DNA from: Bacillota bacterium
GTDB lineage: Bacteria; Bacillota; Clostridia; Acetivibrionales; DSM-1351
Assembly (NCBI GenBank): GCA_023412275.1
Contig: JAEYNY010000199.1
Coordinates: forward strand, 3,290 to 67,289
Reading direction: 5' to 3'
Length of the DNA: 64,000 nucleotides
Below the pieces are notes generated by a model. That model was not told where the DNA came from. It did no database searches and saw only the letters and a program-made list of their open reading frames with translations. Numbering within the stretch: the stretch's first letter is position 1; every line of letters starts with the position of its first letter. This document shows positions 52,503-62,432 of the stretch, in pieces. The position numbers and the translations under genes were made by a program.

Positions 52503-55500
52503 TTAAAATAAACAAAGTTGGTTACTCTCCGGCATTCCTTCCAGTACGTTATTTCTTTCCAGTATTTCAATAACCGATTTACTGATTTTGGCCTTGGTCC
52601 TGAGTTCGTCAATTGACAGGAATTCACCATTTTTGCGTGACTCAACAATGTTCTGTGCCGCTGCTCCTCCCAGTCCCTGAAGTGCATTCAAAGGTGGCCT
52701 TATGCCTTTATCTTCAATTCTGAATTTAGTTGCCTCAGAAAGATATAAATCTATCGGGAGGAAATTTATTCCTCTCGCGTACATCTCATTTACAACTTCA
52801 AGAATGGTAAGGACACTTTTCTCTTTTGTAGTAATATTGTTACCTTTCATTTCAAATTCCTTTATTTTATTCCTTACCTTGTCCTGACCGTGAGCCATCA
52901 TTTCAGCATCAAAGTCATCGGCTCTTACCGTAAAGTAGGTTGCATAGAAGGCCTCAGGATAATATACCTTGAACCAGGCTATTCTAAATGCCATCATAAC
53001 ATACGCAGCAGCATGGGCCTTTGGGAACATGTACTTTATTTTTTTACATGATTGAATATACCAATCAGGAACATTATTTTCTTTCATTATGACTTCATAC
53101 TCGTCTTTGACACCTTTACCCTTACGTACATCCTCCATTATCTTGAAGGCCGTCTTTGGCGGAAGTCCTGCATGCATCAGGTAAATCATAATATCGTCAC
53201 GGCAACATATACTCTGTGATAGAGTTGTAATTCCATCTCTGATTAAATCCTGAGCGTTATTAAGCCAAACATCGGTACCATGTGATAGACCTGATATTCT
53301 AATCAATTCAGAAAAGGATTGGGGCTTGGTATCCAGAAGCATTTGTCTTACAAACTTCGTTCCGAACTCTGGAATAGCAAAGGTTCCAGTTTCACTTCCT
53401 ATATCTTCAGGCTTCACGCCAAGTGCTTCCGTACTATTGAACAAGCTCATTGTTTTTTCTTCACCGATTGGAATTGTTGTTGCATCAACTCCGGTTAAAT
53501 CCTCAAGCATTCTGATTACCGTAGGATCATCATGACCCAGAATATCAAGCTTTAGTATACTTCCGTGAAGGAAGTGGTAGTCAAAGTGTGTGGTTACTAT
53601 ATTAGACTGCGTATCATCCGCAGGCCGCTGGATTGGCGAAAAATCGAATATCTCCTTATCCTTAGGCACTATCATTATTCCGCCCGGATGCTGTCCCGTA
53701 GTTCTCTTTATTCCCGTACACCCTTTTACCAATCTGTTTATTTCAGCGTTTGTTACCACTATTTCTCTTTCATCAAGATAATTCTTAACATATCCATATG
53801 CGGTTTTTTCTGCAACTGATGCTATAGTACCGGCTCTGAATACGTAACCCTCTCCGAAAAGTTCCTCTGTATACTTGTGTGCCACAGGCTGATAATCCCC
53901 AGAGAAGTTCAAGTCAATATCAGGCTCCTTGTCACCGTCAAAGCCAAGGAAGGTTTCGAACGGAATATCATAGCCGTCTTTTTTAAGCTTGTTGCCGCAA
54001 GTGGGGCAGTCCTTTTCAGGCATATCAAATCCACAGTCATAGGTACCGTCAAGAATGAATTCAGAATATTTACACTTTTCACATACATAGTGAGGCTGCA
54101 AAGAATTAACTTCTGTTATTCCCGACATATTAGCTACAAAGGATGACCCTACAGATCCTCTGGAACCAACCAGATATCCGTCACTCAGTGACTTGGAAAC
54201 CAGCTTTTGTGCTATAAGGTACATAACAGCGAACCCATTTTTTATAATAGAATTCAATTCTTTTTCAAGTCTCTGTGCCACAACTTCCGGCAATTCTTCT
54301 CCATAAATTTCTTTTGCACGGTTCATGGCCATATTTTCTATATCCTGCTCCGCCCCCTCTATATTTGGAGGATACGTCCCCTCAAGGACCGGGGCAATAC
54401 TCTCAATCATATCGGCAATGAGATTTGTGTTTTCTATTACTACTTCCCTTGCTTTTTCCTCACCAAGGTAGCTGAATTCCTCAAGCATTTCATCTGTCGT
54501 TCTTAAATAAAGTGGTGCTTGATTGTCAGCGTCGGTATAACCCTGTCCTGCCATTAGTATTCTTCGGAACACCTCATCCCTTGGGTCCATGAAGTGAACG
54601 TCACAGGTGGCAACCACTGGCTTTCTATGCCGTTCTCCGAGTCTGATGATTTTTTTATTTATTTTCTTTAATTCTTCCTGGGAGGAAACCTTTCCATTAT
54701 TTATCAAAAATTGGTTATTTCCCAAGGGTTGTATTTCAAGATAATCGTAAAAACGGACTATTTTTGATATTTCATCTTCACTTTTGTTGTTTAGTATAGC
54801 TCTGTATAGCTCCCCTGCTTCACATGCACTTCCCAGAATAAGTCCTTCTCTGTATTCCATTAGAAGTTTTTTAGGTACTCTTGGCTTTTTGTAAAAGTAC
54901 TTTAAGTGGGATTGAGAAACTATTTTATACAGATTTTTAAGACCCACCTTGTTCTTTACAAGAATAATGGCATGATAGGAACTGGCTTTAAGGTTTACCT
55001 CCCCATCAAATGCATTCTGTATATCTTTTATGCTTTTACAGCCTTTTTCTTTAAGTATATTTATACAATGTATAAATATTTTAGCTGTAGCCATTGAATC
55101 ATCAACTGCTCTGTGATGATTTTCCAATTCAATTTTCAAATGCTTTGCAACTATGTTTAGCTTGTATCTGCCAAGCTCAGGAAACATTTTTCTGCAAAGT
55201 TCTAATGTATCTATATATGGGTTCTTAACCTTTTCACCCATTAATTTTGCATTTTGTTTAATAAATCCTACATCAAAGTTTGCATTGTGGGCAACCAGAA
55301 CACTCCCTTGTATAAATTCCATGAATTCATTCAAAACCTGTTCAATAGGAGGTGCATCCTTCACCATATCATCAGTGATACCTGTCAGTTTAACTATAAA
55401 GCTCGGAATTGAAACCCCAGGATTAACAAAGGCACTGAATCTGTCAACGATCTGACCGTTTCTAACCTTGACTGCCCCAATTTCGGTAATTCTGTCCTGA

Positions 55501-56804
55501 TGAGGATTTAAACCTGTTGTTTCTATGTCAAATACTACAAAATCATCTTCCAGTGAATGTTCTTTCATATCATATACGATAGGTACACTGTCATCCAGAA
55601 GATAACACTCAAGTCCATAAATAACTTTAATATTATTTTTCTTGGATGCAGCATACGCATCAGGATATGCCTGAACTATACCGTGATCTGTAATCGCTAT
55701 TGCTTTGTGTCCCCATTGTGCAGCACGTTTTACCAGTTCTTTTACCGGGGTTACTCCATCCATTGAACTCATTTGAGTGTGCAGGTGAAGTTCAACACGC
55801 TTTTCCTCAGCTTCGTCGTGCCTTATTTCCTTTTCAGTTTCAGTTATGTCAAACGCCATTATAGCAAGTTCTTTTGAGAATTTATCATACTGGGCATCTC
55901 CACGTATACGTAAACAAACCCCTTCTGTTATTCTCTCTGATATATTAGCAAAGTCCTTCTTTTCAACGAACATTTTTACAGTAACAGAACTGGTATAATC
56001 AGTAACATCAAATATGTAAATAAATTTGCCGCCTCTGATTTCTCTGGATTCTGTTTTGAAAACTTCACCTGCTATAGCGACCTTACCCGAATCAGGTGTT
56101 ACTTCGGATATCTTCATTATACTGTCGGTAAAAGGCTTTCCCGCTATAACTCCCCTTACAGGCATTTCTCCTGATCCTGAAGATCTGAAATCTTGTTTTT
56201 TCTGTTTCTGATCTGAGGGAGGAGCAGTTATGGCAGAACTTACTACTTTTGCCTCGTTCTTAACTTTTTCTGCAACATATTCCTCAATTTTGGCATGGTC
56301 TACTTGGATATCACAAAATTCAACCTTTACATTTTGGCCTATTGTATCTTTGATGTGCTGTTCTAACATTGAATGGCAGTTTTGTGCTTTTAAAATATCA
56401 GACCCTGTTGTCAGCAGGTTTATTATTATCTTGTTACCTGAAATCTCATATTTGGAGCCGGGGAGGATGCCTCTGCACAGCGCTACCTTTGATGTAAGCA
56501 TCTGGATGAGTTCATTCCACATGGTGCTCAGGTACTCCTCAATGCTGCAATTCCTGCTGTATCTTACTTTTAAAGTGAGATTTGGTGCTCCAAGCTTTTG
56601 CTTGAGACATTCTTCTGCTTTCATAACGAGAGCAATACTGACAATATCTGAACTTGTAGTATGTATTTCAATCTTGCTTGCCTTTATAAAAACACTCATT
56701 CTTTCTACTTTTAATTGCTTTAGCGTAGAAAATTCCCCGTCAAAATCCATTTCACCGGGGAATAAATCACATAAAAATCTATTTACATTATTTGTACTGT
56801 CCAT
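52503..56804 (-). CDS. polC: DNA polymerase III alpha subunit, PolC type
   Basis: A 1433-residue replicative polymerase of the Gram-positive type. Order: N-terminal domains, an OB fold (about 230-320), a PHP domain beginning VELHLHTQMSSMDG near residue 340 and split by a DnaQ-type 3'-5' exonuclease (VVFDIETTGLNP near 425, with HRAVDD near 565), a cysteine cluster (CEKC...CPTC near 905-940), then the palm/fingers and helix-hairpin-helix end. Full length. It lies between ispG and the rimP promoter, as in Bacillus. Confidence 0.97.
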   Translation of the reverse strand: MDSTNNVNRFLCDLFPGEMDFDGEFSTLKQLKVERMSVFIKASKIEIHTTSSDIVSIALVMKAEECLKQKLGAPNLTLKVRYSRNCSIEEYLSTMWNELIQMLTSKVALCRGILPGSKYEISGNKIIINLLTTGSDILKAQNCHSMLEQHIKDTIGQNVKVEFCDIQVDHAKIEEYVAEKVKNEAKVVSSAITAPPSDQKQKKQDFRSSGSGEMPVRGVIAGKPFTDSIMKISEVTPDSGKVAIAGEVFKTESREIRGGKFIYIFDVTDYTSSVTVKMFVEKKDFANISERITEGVCLRIRGDAQYDKFSKELAIMAFDITETEKEIRHDEAEEKRVELHLHTQMSSMDGVTPVKELVKRAAQWGHKAIAITDHGIVQAYPDAYAASKKNNIKVIYGLECYLLDDSVPIVYDMKEHSLEDDFVVFDIETTGLNPHQDRITEIGAVKVRNGQIVDRFSAFVNPGVSIPSFIVKLTGITDDMVKDAPPIEQVLNEFMEFIQGSVLVAHNANFDVGFIKQNAKLMGEKVKNPYIDTLELCRKMFPELGRYKLNIVAKHLKIELENHHRAVDDSMATAKIFIHCINILKEKGCKSIKDIQNAFDGEVNLKASSYHAIILVKNKVGLKNLYKIVSQSHLKYFYKKPRVPKKLLMEYREGLILGSACEAGELYRAILNNKSEDEISKIVRFYDYLEIQPLGNNQFLINNGKVSSQEELKKINKKIIRLGERHRKPVVATCDVHFMDPRDEVFRRILMAGQGYTDADNQAPLYLRTTDEMLEEFSYLGEEKAREVVIENTNLIADMIESIAPVLEGTYPPNIEGAEQDIENMAMNRAKEIYGEELPEVVAQRLEKELNSIIKNGFAVMYLIAQKLVSKSLSDGYLVGSRGSVGSSFVANMSGITEVNSLQPHYVCEKCKYSEFILDGTYDCGFDMPEKDCPTCGNKLKKDGYDIPFETFLGFDGDKEPDIDLNFSGDYQPVAHKYTEELFGEGYVFRAGTIASVAEKTAYGYVKNYLDEREIVVTNAEINRLVKGCTGIKRTTGQHPGGIMIVPKDKEIFDFSPIQRPADDTQSNIVTTHFDYHFLHGSILKLDILGHDDPTVIRMLEDLTGVDATTIPIGEEKTMSLFNSTEALGVKPEDIGSETGTFAIPEFGTKFVRQMLLDTKPQSFSELIRISGLSHGTDVWLNNAQDLIRDGITTLSQSICCRDDIMIYLMHAGLPPKTAFKIMEDVRKGKGVKDEYEVIMKENNVPDWYIQSCKKIKYMFPKAHAAAYVMMAFRIAWFKVYYPEAFYATYFTVRADDFDAEMMAHGQDKVRNKIKEFEMKGNNITTKEKSVLTILEVVNEMYARGINFLPIDLYLSEATKFRIEDKGIRPPLNALQGLGGAAAQNIVESRKNGEFLSIDELRTKAKISKSVIEILERNNVLEGMPESNQLCLF

Positions 56805-56876
56805 AGCTTGACCCCATTTTATCTAAATCTTTTGTGCCCTGTATTTATATTTTATATTTTTTAATCTGGCACCAAA

Positions 56877-57938
56877 CTACATTTGACTTATCTCTTTTAT
56901 TAATTCCTCAACAACGTTTTCCTGAGGAATTTTTCTGATTATGCGACCCTTTTTAAATAGCAAAACCTCATTCACACCGCCCGCGATACCAATATCAGCA
57001 TCTTTAGCTTCTCCGGGTCCGTTTACGGCACATCCCATAATTGCCACCTTGATATTCTTATCCAACTTTTCCAGTAATGGTTCTATGCTGTTTGCTATAT
57101 CTATAAGATTAACCTGAGTTCTTCCGCAGGTTGGACACGAAACAATCTCTATTCCTTCTTTTAATAATCCCAGTGACTTCAGTATCTGTTTTCCTGCTTT
57201 TATCTCTTCAACCGGGTCTCCCGTCAATGAAACTCTGATTGTATCCCCGATGCCCTCAGCTAGAAGGCAGCCTATACCGACTGAGGATTTTATAGTTCCT
57301 TTGTAAACTGTACCTGCTTCTGTAACCCCAACATGTAATGGATAGGAACATTTTTTAGAGAGCAACCTATACGCAGCTATTGTCATTGGTACGCTAGAGG
57401 CTTTAATGGAAATCGCTATATCATTAAAATCCACATTTTCCAAAATAGCTACGTGTGCCAAAGCACTTTCAACCATTCCTTCAGCTGTTACTCCGCCGAA
57501 TTTTTCCTGAATCCCTTTTTCAACCGAACCGGAATTAACGCCGATTCTGATAGGAATTCCCCTCTCCTTTGCCATTCCCGCAACTATTTTGACCCTATCA
57601 TTACCTCCGATATTGCCCGGATTGAGCCTAATCTTGTCAACACCGTTTTTCATACATTCTACTGCAAGTCTGTAATCATAATGAATATCTGCAACAAGAG
57701 GAATTTTTACATGCTTCTTTATCTCTCCTATGGCTGTTGCAGCTTCATTGTCGAGAATTGCCAACCTGACTATATCACACCCGGCCTCTTCAAGTCTTAT
57801 AATCTGTTGAATAGTAGACTTAATATCCCTTGTGTCCGTATTGGTCATGGATTGAACAGAGATTGGAGAATCTCCTCCAATGAAGATATCTCCAACTCTA
57901 ATTTTTTTGGTTTTCTTTCTTTGTATATAATCTTCCAA
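56877..57938 (-). CDS. ispG: 4-hydroxy-3-methylbut-2-enyl diphosphate synthase IspG
   Basis: A 353-residue [4Fe-4S] enzyme of the non-mevalonate isoprenoid pathway, making HMBPP from cyclic MEcPP. The cluster ligands are visible: SCPTC near residues 267-271 and MGCAVNGPGEA near 302. It is a TIM barrel plus C-terminal domain, the short bacterial form. The start is TTG at 57938. It lies between rseP and polC, where Bacillus has proS, and shares its pathway with dxr two genes upstream. Confidence 0.96.
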   Translation of the reverse strand: MEDYIQRKKTKKIRVGDIFIGGDSPISVQSMTNTDTRDIKSTIQQIIRLEEAGCDIVRLAILDNEAATAIGEIKKHVKIPLVADIHYDYRLAVECMKNGVDKIRLNPGNIGGNDRVKIVAGMAKERGIPIRIGVNSGSVEKGIQEKFGGVTAEGMVESALAHVAILENVDFNDIAISIKASSVPMTIAAYRLLSKKCSYPLHVGVTEAGTVYKGTIKSSVGIGCLLAEGIGDTIRVSLTGDPVEEIKAGKQILKSLGLLKEGIEIVSCPTCGRTQVNLIDIANSIEPLLEKLDKNIKVAIMGCAVNGPGEAKDADIGIAGGVNEVLLFKKGRIIRKIPQENVVEELIKEISQM

Positions 57939-57947
57939 TTTAAAACC

Positions 57948-59234
57948 CTATCCTCTTCCTATTCTTAATATATCATTAAACGTTGCATATATCATTAGCA
58001 TTATAAGGAATACAAAGCCTATCATGGATATTAGTGCTTCTCTCTCAGGACTAAGTGGTTTCTTACGGATTCCCTCAATAAGAAGAAGTACCAGCTTGCT
58101 TCCGTCTAGTGCTGGGAATGGTATAAGGTTTACCAACCCAAGGTTCAAACTTATCATAGCAGTAAATGATAAGAGGTTTAACAGTTTATCCATTACTGAC
58201 GGCCCCTGTTGCACTACATCTTTTATGGTAGTAGTTATTCCTACAGGCCCCATAAGGTCACTTGCCGGAACTGTTCCCGTAAACAACCATCCAATTGAGT
58301 AATATATTGATCGTGCGATTGATATATTGTATTTCACTGATTGACCCAAAGTTGCGAATATTCCGCTTTTTGTATGATTGAAGTCAACACCTATCGCATA
58401 GTATTCAGGATTTTTTCCCTGCATAGGCACTACAGGAGTCAATTCAATATCCTTACCATTTCTGTTAACTGTTATAGTAACATTATTCAACTTTATCTTG
58501 TCTAGTGCATTTGCTATATCCTGACGGGAATTAACAGGTGTTCCGTTAAGCTTTACAATCCTGTCTCCATCCTTAACTCCGGCCTTCATGGCTGGAGATT
58601 TGCTACTTACGTTTGTAACCACATTTGACTCACTGCCATTTTCTGCCTTAGGTGAAAAACCCAGCTTATACCCGGACATTCTGTCAGGTTTGAAACTAAT
58701 AGTCTTACTTTCACCATCTCTTCTTACCTGAAGGTCTATGCTCTCGTTGGTAAGAGGGTAAGCAAATATCTCAAGGTCATTTACCTGATATATATTTTTC
58801 CCATTATATTTTTCCAGAACGTCACCAACCTGAATTCCAGCCTTCTCACCAGCAGAACCCGGTAATACAGTCTTAACCTGGTTTGTATAAAAACCTGAGT
58901 AAGCCATAATTATAAATGCAAATACAACCGCTATAATTATATTCATTATTGGCCCGGCAGCTATTATTGCGGCTCTTACACCAATCGGTTTTTTATTAAA
59001 AGCCCTGTCATCATCGGAAGCTTCTTCTTCTCCTTCCATTTTTACATATCCTCCTAATGGAATTAGCCTTAAAGAGTAAGTTGTTTCACCTCTGACAAAA
59101 CTGAAGATTTTAGGCCCCATAAAGAGTGAAAATTCATTAACTTTTACATTGAATGCCTTTGCTACTAAAAAGTGACCCAATTCATGAATTATTATTAAAA
59201 AGCTCAAGGCCAATATAGCCAGTAAAATTCCCAT
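57948..59234 (-). CDS. rseP: RIP site-2 zinc metalloprotease (RseP/RasP)
   Basis: A 428-residue membrane protease that cuts substrates within the membrane, for example anti-sigma factors and leftover signal peptides. HELGH is at residues 17-21 in the first helix, LDG-type motif FPALDGSKL near the C-terminus completes the zinc site, and two PDZ domains (about 105-185 and 190-270) lie between. The ATG at 59234 follows GGAGG at 5 bases. Ten bases separate it from ispG. Confidence 0.95.
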   Translation of the reverse strand: MGILLAILALSFLIIIHELGHFLVAKAFNVKVNEFSLFMGPKIFSFVRGETTYSLRLIPLGGYVKMEGEEEASDDDRAFNKKPIGVRAAIIAAGPIMNIIIAVVFAFIIMAYSGFYTNQVKTVLPGSAGEKAGIQVGDVLEKYNGKNIYQVNDLEIFAYPLTNESIDLQVRRDGESKTISFKPDRMSGYKLGFSPKAENGSESNVVTNVSSKSPAMKAGVKDGDRIVKLNGTPVNSRQDIANALDKIKLNNVTITVNRNGKDIELTPVVPMQGKNPEYYAIGVDFNHTKSGIFATLGQSVKYNISIARSIYYSIGWLFTGTVPASDLMGPVGITTTIKDVVQQGPSVMDKLLNLLSFTAMISLNLGLVNLIPFPALDGSKLVLLLIEGIRKKPLSPEREALISMIGFVFLIMLMIYATFNDILRIGRG

Positions 59235-59268
59235 ACAATCCTCCATAAGCCGGAATCGGCAGATTTAT

Positions 59269-60414
59269 TTAAATTATAAGTTGTTTTGCTGTTTTCCTTG
59301 CCCAACAGTCTACTTCTATTATATCATCCATGCAAGGACAAATATTCACATTATGTGCTTGCATTACTTTTTCTATTGTTTCAGCAATTTCAGTAAAGCC
59401 TATACGATTATCCAGAAACGCTGCAACTGCAATCTCATTTGCAGCATTCATAGCCGCAGCCATTGTTCCACCTATCTCCAATGACATGTATGCAAGACGA
59501 AGACATTTAAAGGTATCTACATCAGGTTCCTCAAAGGTTAAAGGAGGACATTTAAGGAAATCAAGTTTTTTAAAATCATTTTGGCATCTGTCCGGGTAGG
59601 TTAATGCCAACTGTATCGGTATTCTCATGTCAGGGGAACCAAGTTGCGCCATAACCGATCCATCCACATATTGCACCATTGAATGTATAATACTCTGAGG
59701 ATGCACTAAAACCTGAATACTGTCCAAATCCCTCTGAAACAGCCATTTTGCCTCGATTACCTCAAGTCCTTTGTTCATAAGAGTTGCGGAATCAATTGTT
59801 ATTTTGTTTCCCATACTCCAATTGGGATGTTTTAAAGCCTGTGCAGGTGTTATATTTTTAAGTTCTTCTATTTTCTTACCCCTAAAAGGGCCACCCGAAG
59901 CAGTTATTATTATTTTTTCTACCTGTTTGTCTTTATTTCCCAAAAGACACTGGTATATAGCCGAGTGTTCACTGTCAACCGGGAATATATTAACATTATT
60001 CCTTTTTGCCTCTTCCATAACCAGCTGCCCTGCAGTTACAAGTGTCTCTTTGTTTGCAAGTGCTATATTTTTTTTGTGCCTGATAGCGTGCATTGTGGGT
60101 ATCAAACCGGCTGTTCCTACTACAGAAGTAACTACGGTATCAACTTCAGAGTGCTCCACAACTCTTTTCATACCGTCCTGCCCCCATACCACTTCTACTC
60201 CAGTATCCTGCAATCTATATGATATTTCTTTTGCCATCTCACTATTCCCTACTGAGACAATATCAGGCTTGAATTCAAGTACCTGCTTTTCCAAAAGCTC
60301 TATATTTGAATTTGCTGATAATGCAGCAACTTTAACCCCAAGGTTTTTTGCCGCCTCTAAGGTTTGCCTGCCTATGGAACCAGTTGAACCTATTATTGAT
60401 ATAATTTTCGCCAT
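59269..60414 (-). CDS. dxr: 1-deoxy-D-xylulose-5-phosphate reductoisomerase
   Basis: A 381-residue NADPH-dependent enzyme for the second step of the non-mevalonate isoprenoid pathway. The nucleotide loop GSTGSIGRQT is at residues 9-18; the metal-binding region VDSEHSAIYQCL is near 148; the SMGNKITIDSATLMNKGLE segment is near 198. Placed between cdsA and rseP, as in most Firmicutes. Confidence 0.97.
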   Translation of the reverse strand: MAKIISIIGSTGSIGRQTLEAAKNLGVKVAALSANSNIELLEKQVLEFKPDIVSVGNSEMAKEISYRLQDTGVEVVWGQDGMKRVVEHSEVDTVVTSVVGTAGLIPTMHAIRHKKNIALANKETLVTAGQLVMEEAKRNNVNIFPVDSEHSAIYQCLLGNKDKQVEKIIITASGGPFRGKKIEELKNITPAQALKHPNWSMGNKITIDSATLMNKGLEVIEAKWLFQRDLDSIQVLVHPQSIIHSMVQYVDGSVMAQLGSPDMRIPIQLALTYPDRCQNDFKKLDFLKCPPLTFEEPDVDTFKCLRLAYMSLEIGGTMAAAMNAANEIAVAAFLDNRIGFTEIAETIEKVMQAHNVNICPCMDDIIEVDCWARKTAKQLII

Positions 60415-60448
60415 TGTCGTACCACCATAACCTAAGAAAAGCTCTTAA

Positions 60449-61276
60449 TTATTTTATAAATAGAACTAATACGTAATATATTACAGGAGCAACAAATAAT
60501 ATACTGTCAAACCTGTCAAGTACTCCACCGTGTCCCGGCATTATATTTCCAAAATCTTTAACATCTACATACCTTTTAATAGCCGATGCAGTCCAATCAC
60601 CTATCTGTGATATAATTCCGCAAAATAGACCAAGTAAAATCAATGCTATATATCTAATATCTAAGTCAAAATAATTATTTACAATTATACCATATATAAC
60701 CATAAGTAAAATGCATCCTAATATTCCGCCTATAGCACCGGCTAATGTCTTTTTTGGACTTATTTCAGGTATGATTTTCCTCTTCCCTAATAATCTTCCG
60801 AAGGTATAAGCAAGTGTGTCTGTACCCCAAGCACCAATGAAAATCAGCCATATCAGTATATTTCCGTTGTCCATGTTTCTGAGCATTACCAAAAAGCTCA
60901 TGAGAAATGGTATATATACTACCCCAAATGCCGTCGCACAGGCATCAACTATATTGTATTTCTTATGTCCAAATACGATAACTGCCATACTTGCAAAAAT
61001 AATAAGGCAAACAGATATCCCGGTCATTGTGCCCAGATCCAAACTATACCAACCTGTTTTTTCAAGCCCCAAAATCAATAATGGAACAATGGACAGGTAT
61101 CCAATTATTTTTATAGGATGTATTCCTTTTGCTTTGGATATGGAATTATAAAATTCATATAAACCGATTGCAGCTATGATACTTACTGCTATTCCCAGCA
61201 CGATAGATCCCAAATACAGTACACCAACTAATAAAACCAATCCAACCAGTCCGCTTATTATTCTCGTTCTTGCCAT
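60449..61276 (-). CDS. cdsA: Phosphatidate cytidylyltransferase CdsA
   Basis: A 275-residue membrane enzyme with about eight helices that makes CDP-diacylglycerol from phosphatidic acid and CTP. The C-terminal family signature runs DFGNIMPGHGGVLDRFDS, with the metal-binding aspartates. GGAGGG precedes the ATG. It sits 57 bases after uppS. Confidence 0.95.
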   Translation of the reverse strand: MARTRIISGLVGLVLLVGVLYLGSIVLGIAVSIIAAIGLYEFYNSISKAKGIHPIKIIGYLSIVPLLILGLEKTGWYSLDLGTMTGISVCLIIFASMAVIVFGHKKYNIVDACATAFGVVYIPFLMSFLVMLRNMDNGNILIWLIFIGAWGTDTLAYTFGRLLGKRKIIPEISPKKTLAGAIGGILGCILLMVIYGIIVNNYFDLDIRYIALILLGLFCGIISQIGDWTASAIKRYVDVKDFGNIMPGHGGVLDRFDSILFVAPVIYYVLVLFIK

Positions 61277-61333
61277 AAGAACCCTCCATGTTATAAAACA
61301 CTACATAAATAATTATATTCATGTTCCGTGTGA

Positions 61334-62089
61334 TTAATTTTCTATTCCACCATACCTACGATTTCTTTTCTCAAAAGCTTTTATTGCCTCGGCAATATGG
61401 CTCTCATTAACATCAGGCCATAGTGTATCGGTAAACCAGAACTCTGTATACGCACATTGCCAAAGCAGATAATTGCTGATTCTTTGCTCCCCACTGGTTC
61501 TGATGAGTAAATCCGGCTCAGGTATACCTTTTGTATACAAATGTTGCTCCATTTGATTTTCATCTATATCATTTATTGTTAGTTTTCCATCTTTAATTTC
61601 CTTAGCTATATTTTTAACTGCGTGTAATATTTCAAACCTTGAACCATAGTTAAGGGCAATATTTAAATTCAATCCATTGTTTACACTTGTCATCTTTTCA
61701 ACCCTTGTAATTTCATTTTGCAGTTCCGCAGGAAGTCCGTTAATATCTCCGATAACCTTTATTCTTACATTACTTCCGTCCAATTCTCTTTCTGCATTGC
61801 GAAGAAATTCCAAAAGCAGGTTCATAAGTGCATCAACCTCACCTTTAGGCCTTTTCCAATTCTCTGTTGAAAAAGCATAAACCGTTAAATTCTTAACTCC
61901 CACCTTAGAGCAATAAATGACAACCTTTTTAAGAGTCATTGAGCCTTCTCTATGTCCTACGTTTCTAGGTAAGCCTCTCTTTTTTGCCCATCTTCCGTTT
62001 CCGTCAGGAATTATAGCTATATGCTGCGGAATACATTGAAAATCATTGTCTAGTTTCTTTTGGGGGAATAACTTATTAAAAAACCCCAT
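61334..62089 (-). CDS. uppS: Undecaprenyl diphosphate synthase (cis-prenyltransferase)
   Basis: A 251-residue enzyme that builds the C55 lipid carrier of wall synthesis from FPP and IPP. The catalytic D29 is in PDGNGRWAKKRG, and SGEQRISNYLLWQ near residue 202 is conserved. The ATG at 62089 is favoured over a TTG 12 bases earlier, which would touch AGGAG. A terminator-like hairpin at 62153-62174 lies just upstream, so it may have a separate promoter (a weak TATAAA lies nearby on the minus strand). Confidence 0.95.
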   Translation of the reverse strand: MGFFNKLFPQKKLDNDFQCIPQHIAIIPDGNGRWAKKRGLPRNVGHREGSMTLKKVVIYCSKVGVKNLTVYAFSTENWKRPKGEVDALMNLLLEFLRNAERELDGSNVRIKVIGDINGLPAELQNEITRVEKMTSVNNGLNLNIALNYGSRFEILHAVKNIAKEIKDGKLTINDIDENQMEQHLYTKGIPEPDLLIRTSGEQRISNYLLWQCAYTEFWFTDTLWPDVNESHIAEAIKAFEKRNRRYGGIEN

Positions 62090-62152
62090 ATATTTTTCCA
62101 ACTCCTATTTTTATATGTATTTGCATAAAAAAACGTAATGATTATTGAAAAT

Positions 62153-62174
62153 AACCCCTCAATTTAGAGGGGTT
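62153..62174 (-). terminator. Terminator or attenuator overlapping the 87-aa gene's stop
   Basis: AACCCCTC and GAGGGGTT form an 8-bp stem with a 6-base loop; the stop codon lies within the loop side. On the minus strand TTATTTTC follows. It separates the tsf-pyrH-frr part from uppS. Confidence 0.6.
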
Positions 62175-62427
62175 TGCAAACAAGTATATTTAAACTTTTA
62201 TTATTAAGAGTCTTAACTCTTATTACTCTGAACGAATCATCATATTCAGTAATACTCATTTTAGGCGGTGATGAAATGAAAATACCGTCTATGGGATATT
62301 CCCTGTCACCGGCCGCTTTCAGTGCATCTCCCACTGTATATCCAATCAGGCTGTTACAGAAAGAGGTCATCTGAACCTCTTCATCTCCTGTACAACCATT
62401 GTTTTCATTTACTTCCGTATAACCCAA
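62164..62427 (-). CDS. Conserved-looking hypothetical protein (87 aa)
   Basis: A soluble protein starting at TTG (62427), with GGAGG 10 bases upstream and six bases after the frr stop. A GY-TVGDALKAAG-like segment near residue 30 and an SITEYDDSFRVIRVKTLNN segment near 57 show beta-alpha-beta-type patterning. No signal or membrane helix. I do not recognise a family. Its fixed place between frr and uppS and its good ribosome site argue it is real. It could help ribosome recycling or envelope lipid synthesis, but nothing in the sequence says which. Confidence 0.7.
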   Translation of the reverse strand: MGYTEVNENNGCTGDEEVQMTSFCNSLIGYTVGDALKAAGDREYPIDGIFISSPPKMSITEYDDSFRVIRVKTLNNKSLNILVCKPL

Positions 62428-62432
62428 TGAAG

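Noticed and set aside
56230..56811. A 193-codon plus-strand open frame over the polC start
   Set aside because: Antisense to the polC N-terminus; no ribosome site and no recognisable domain.
56805..56876. Hairpin and promoter between ispG and polC
   Set aside because: GTGCC/GGCAC pairs only over five bases across a long loop, and the TTGGTG/TATAAA spacing is too short (13 bases).
59771..60430. A 219-codon plus-strand open frame over dxr
   Set aside because: Antisense to the whole N-terminal half of a well conserved enzyme, with no start signal.
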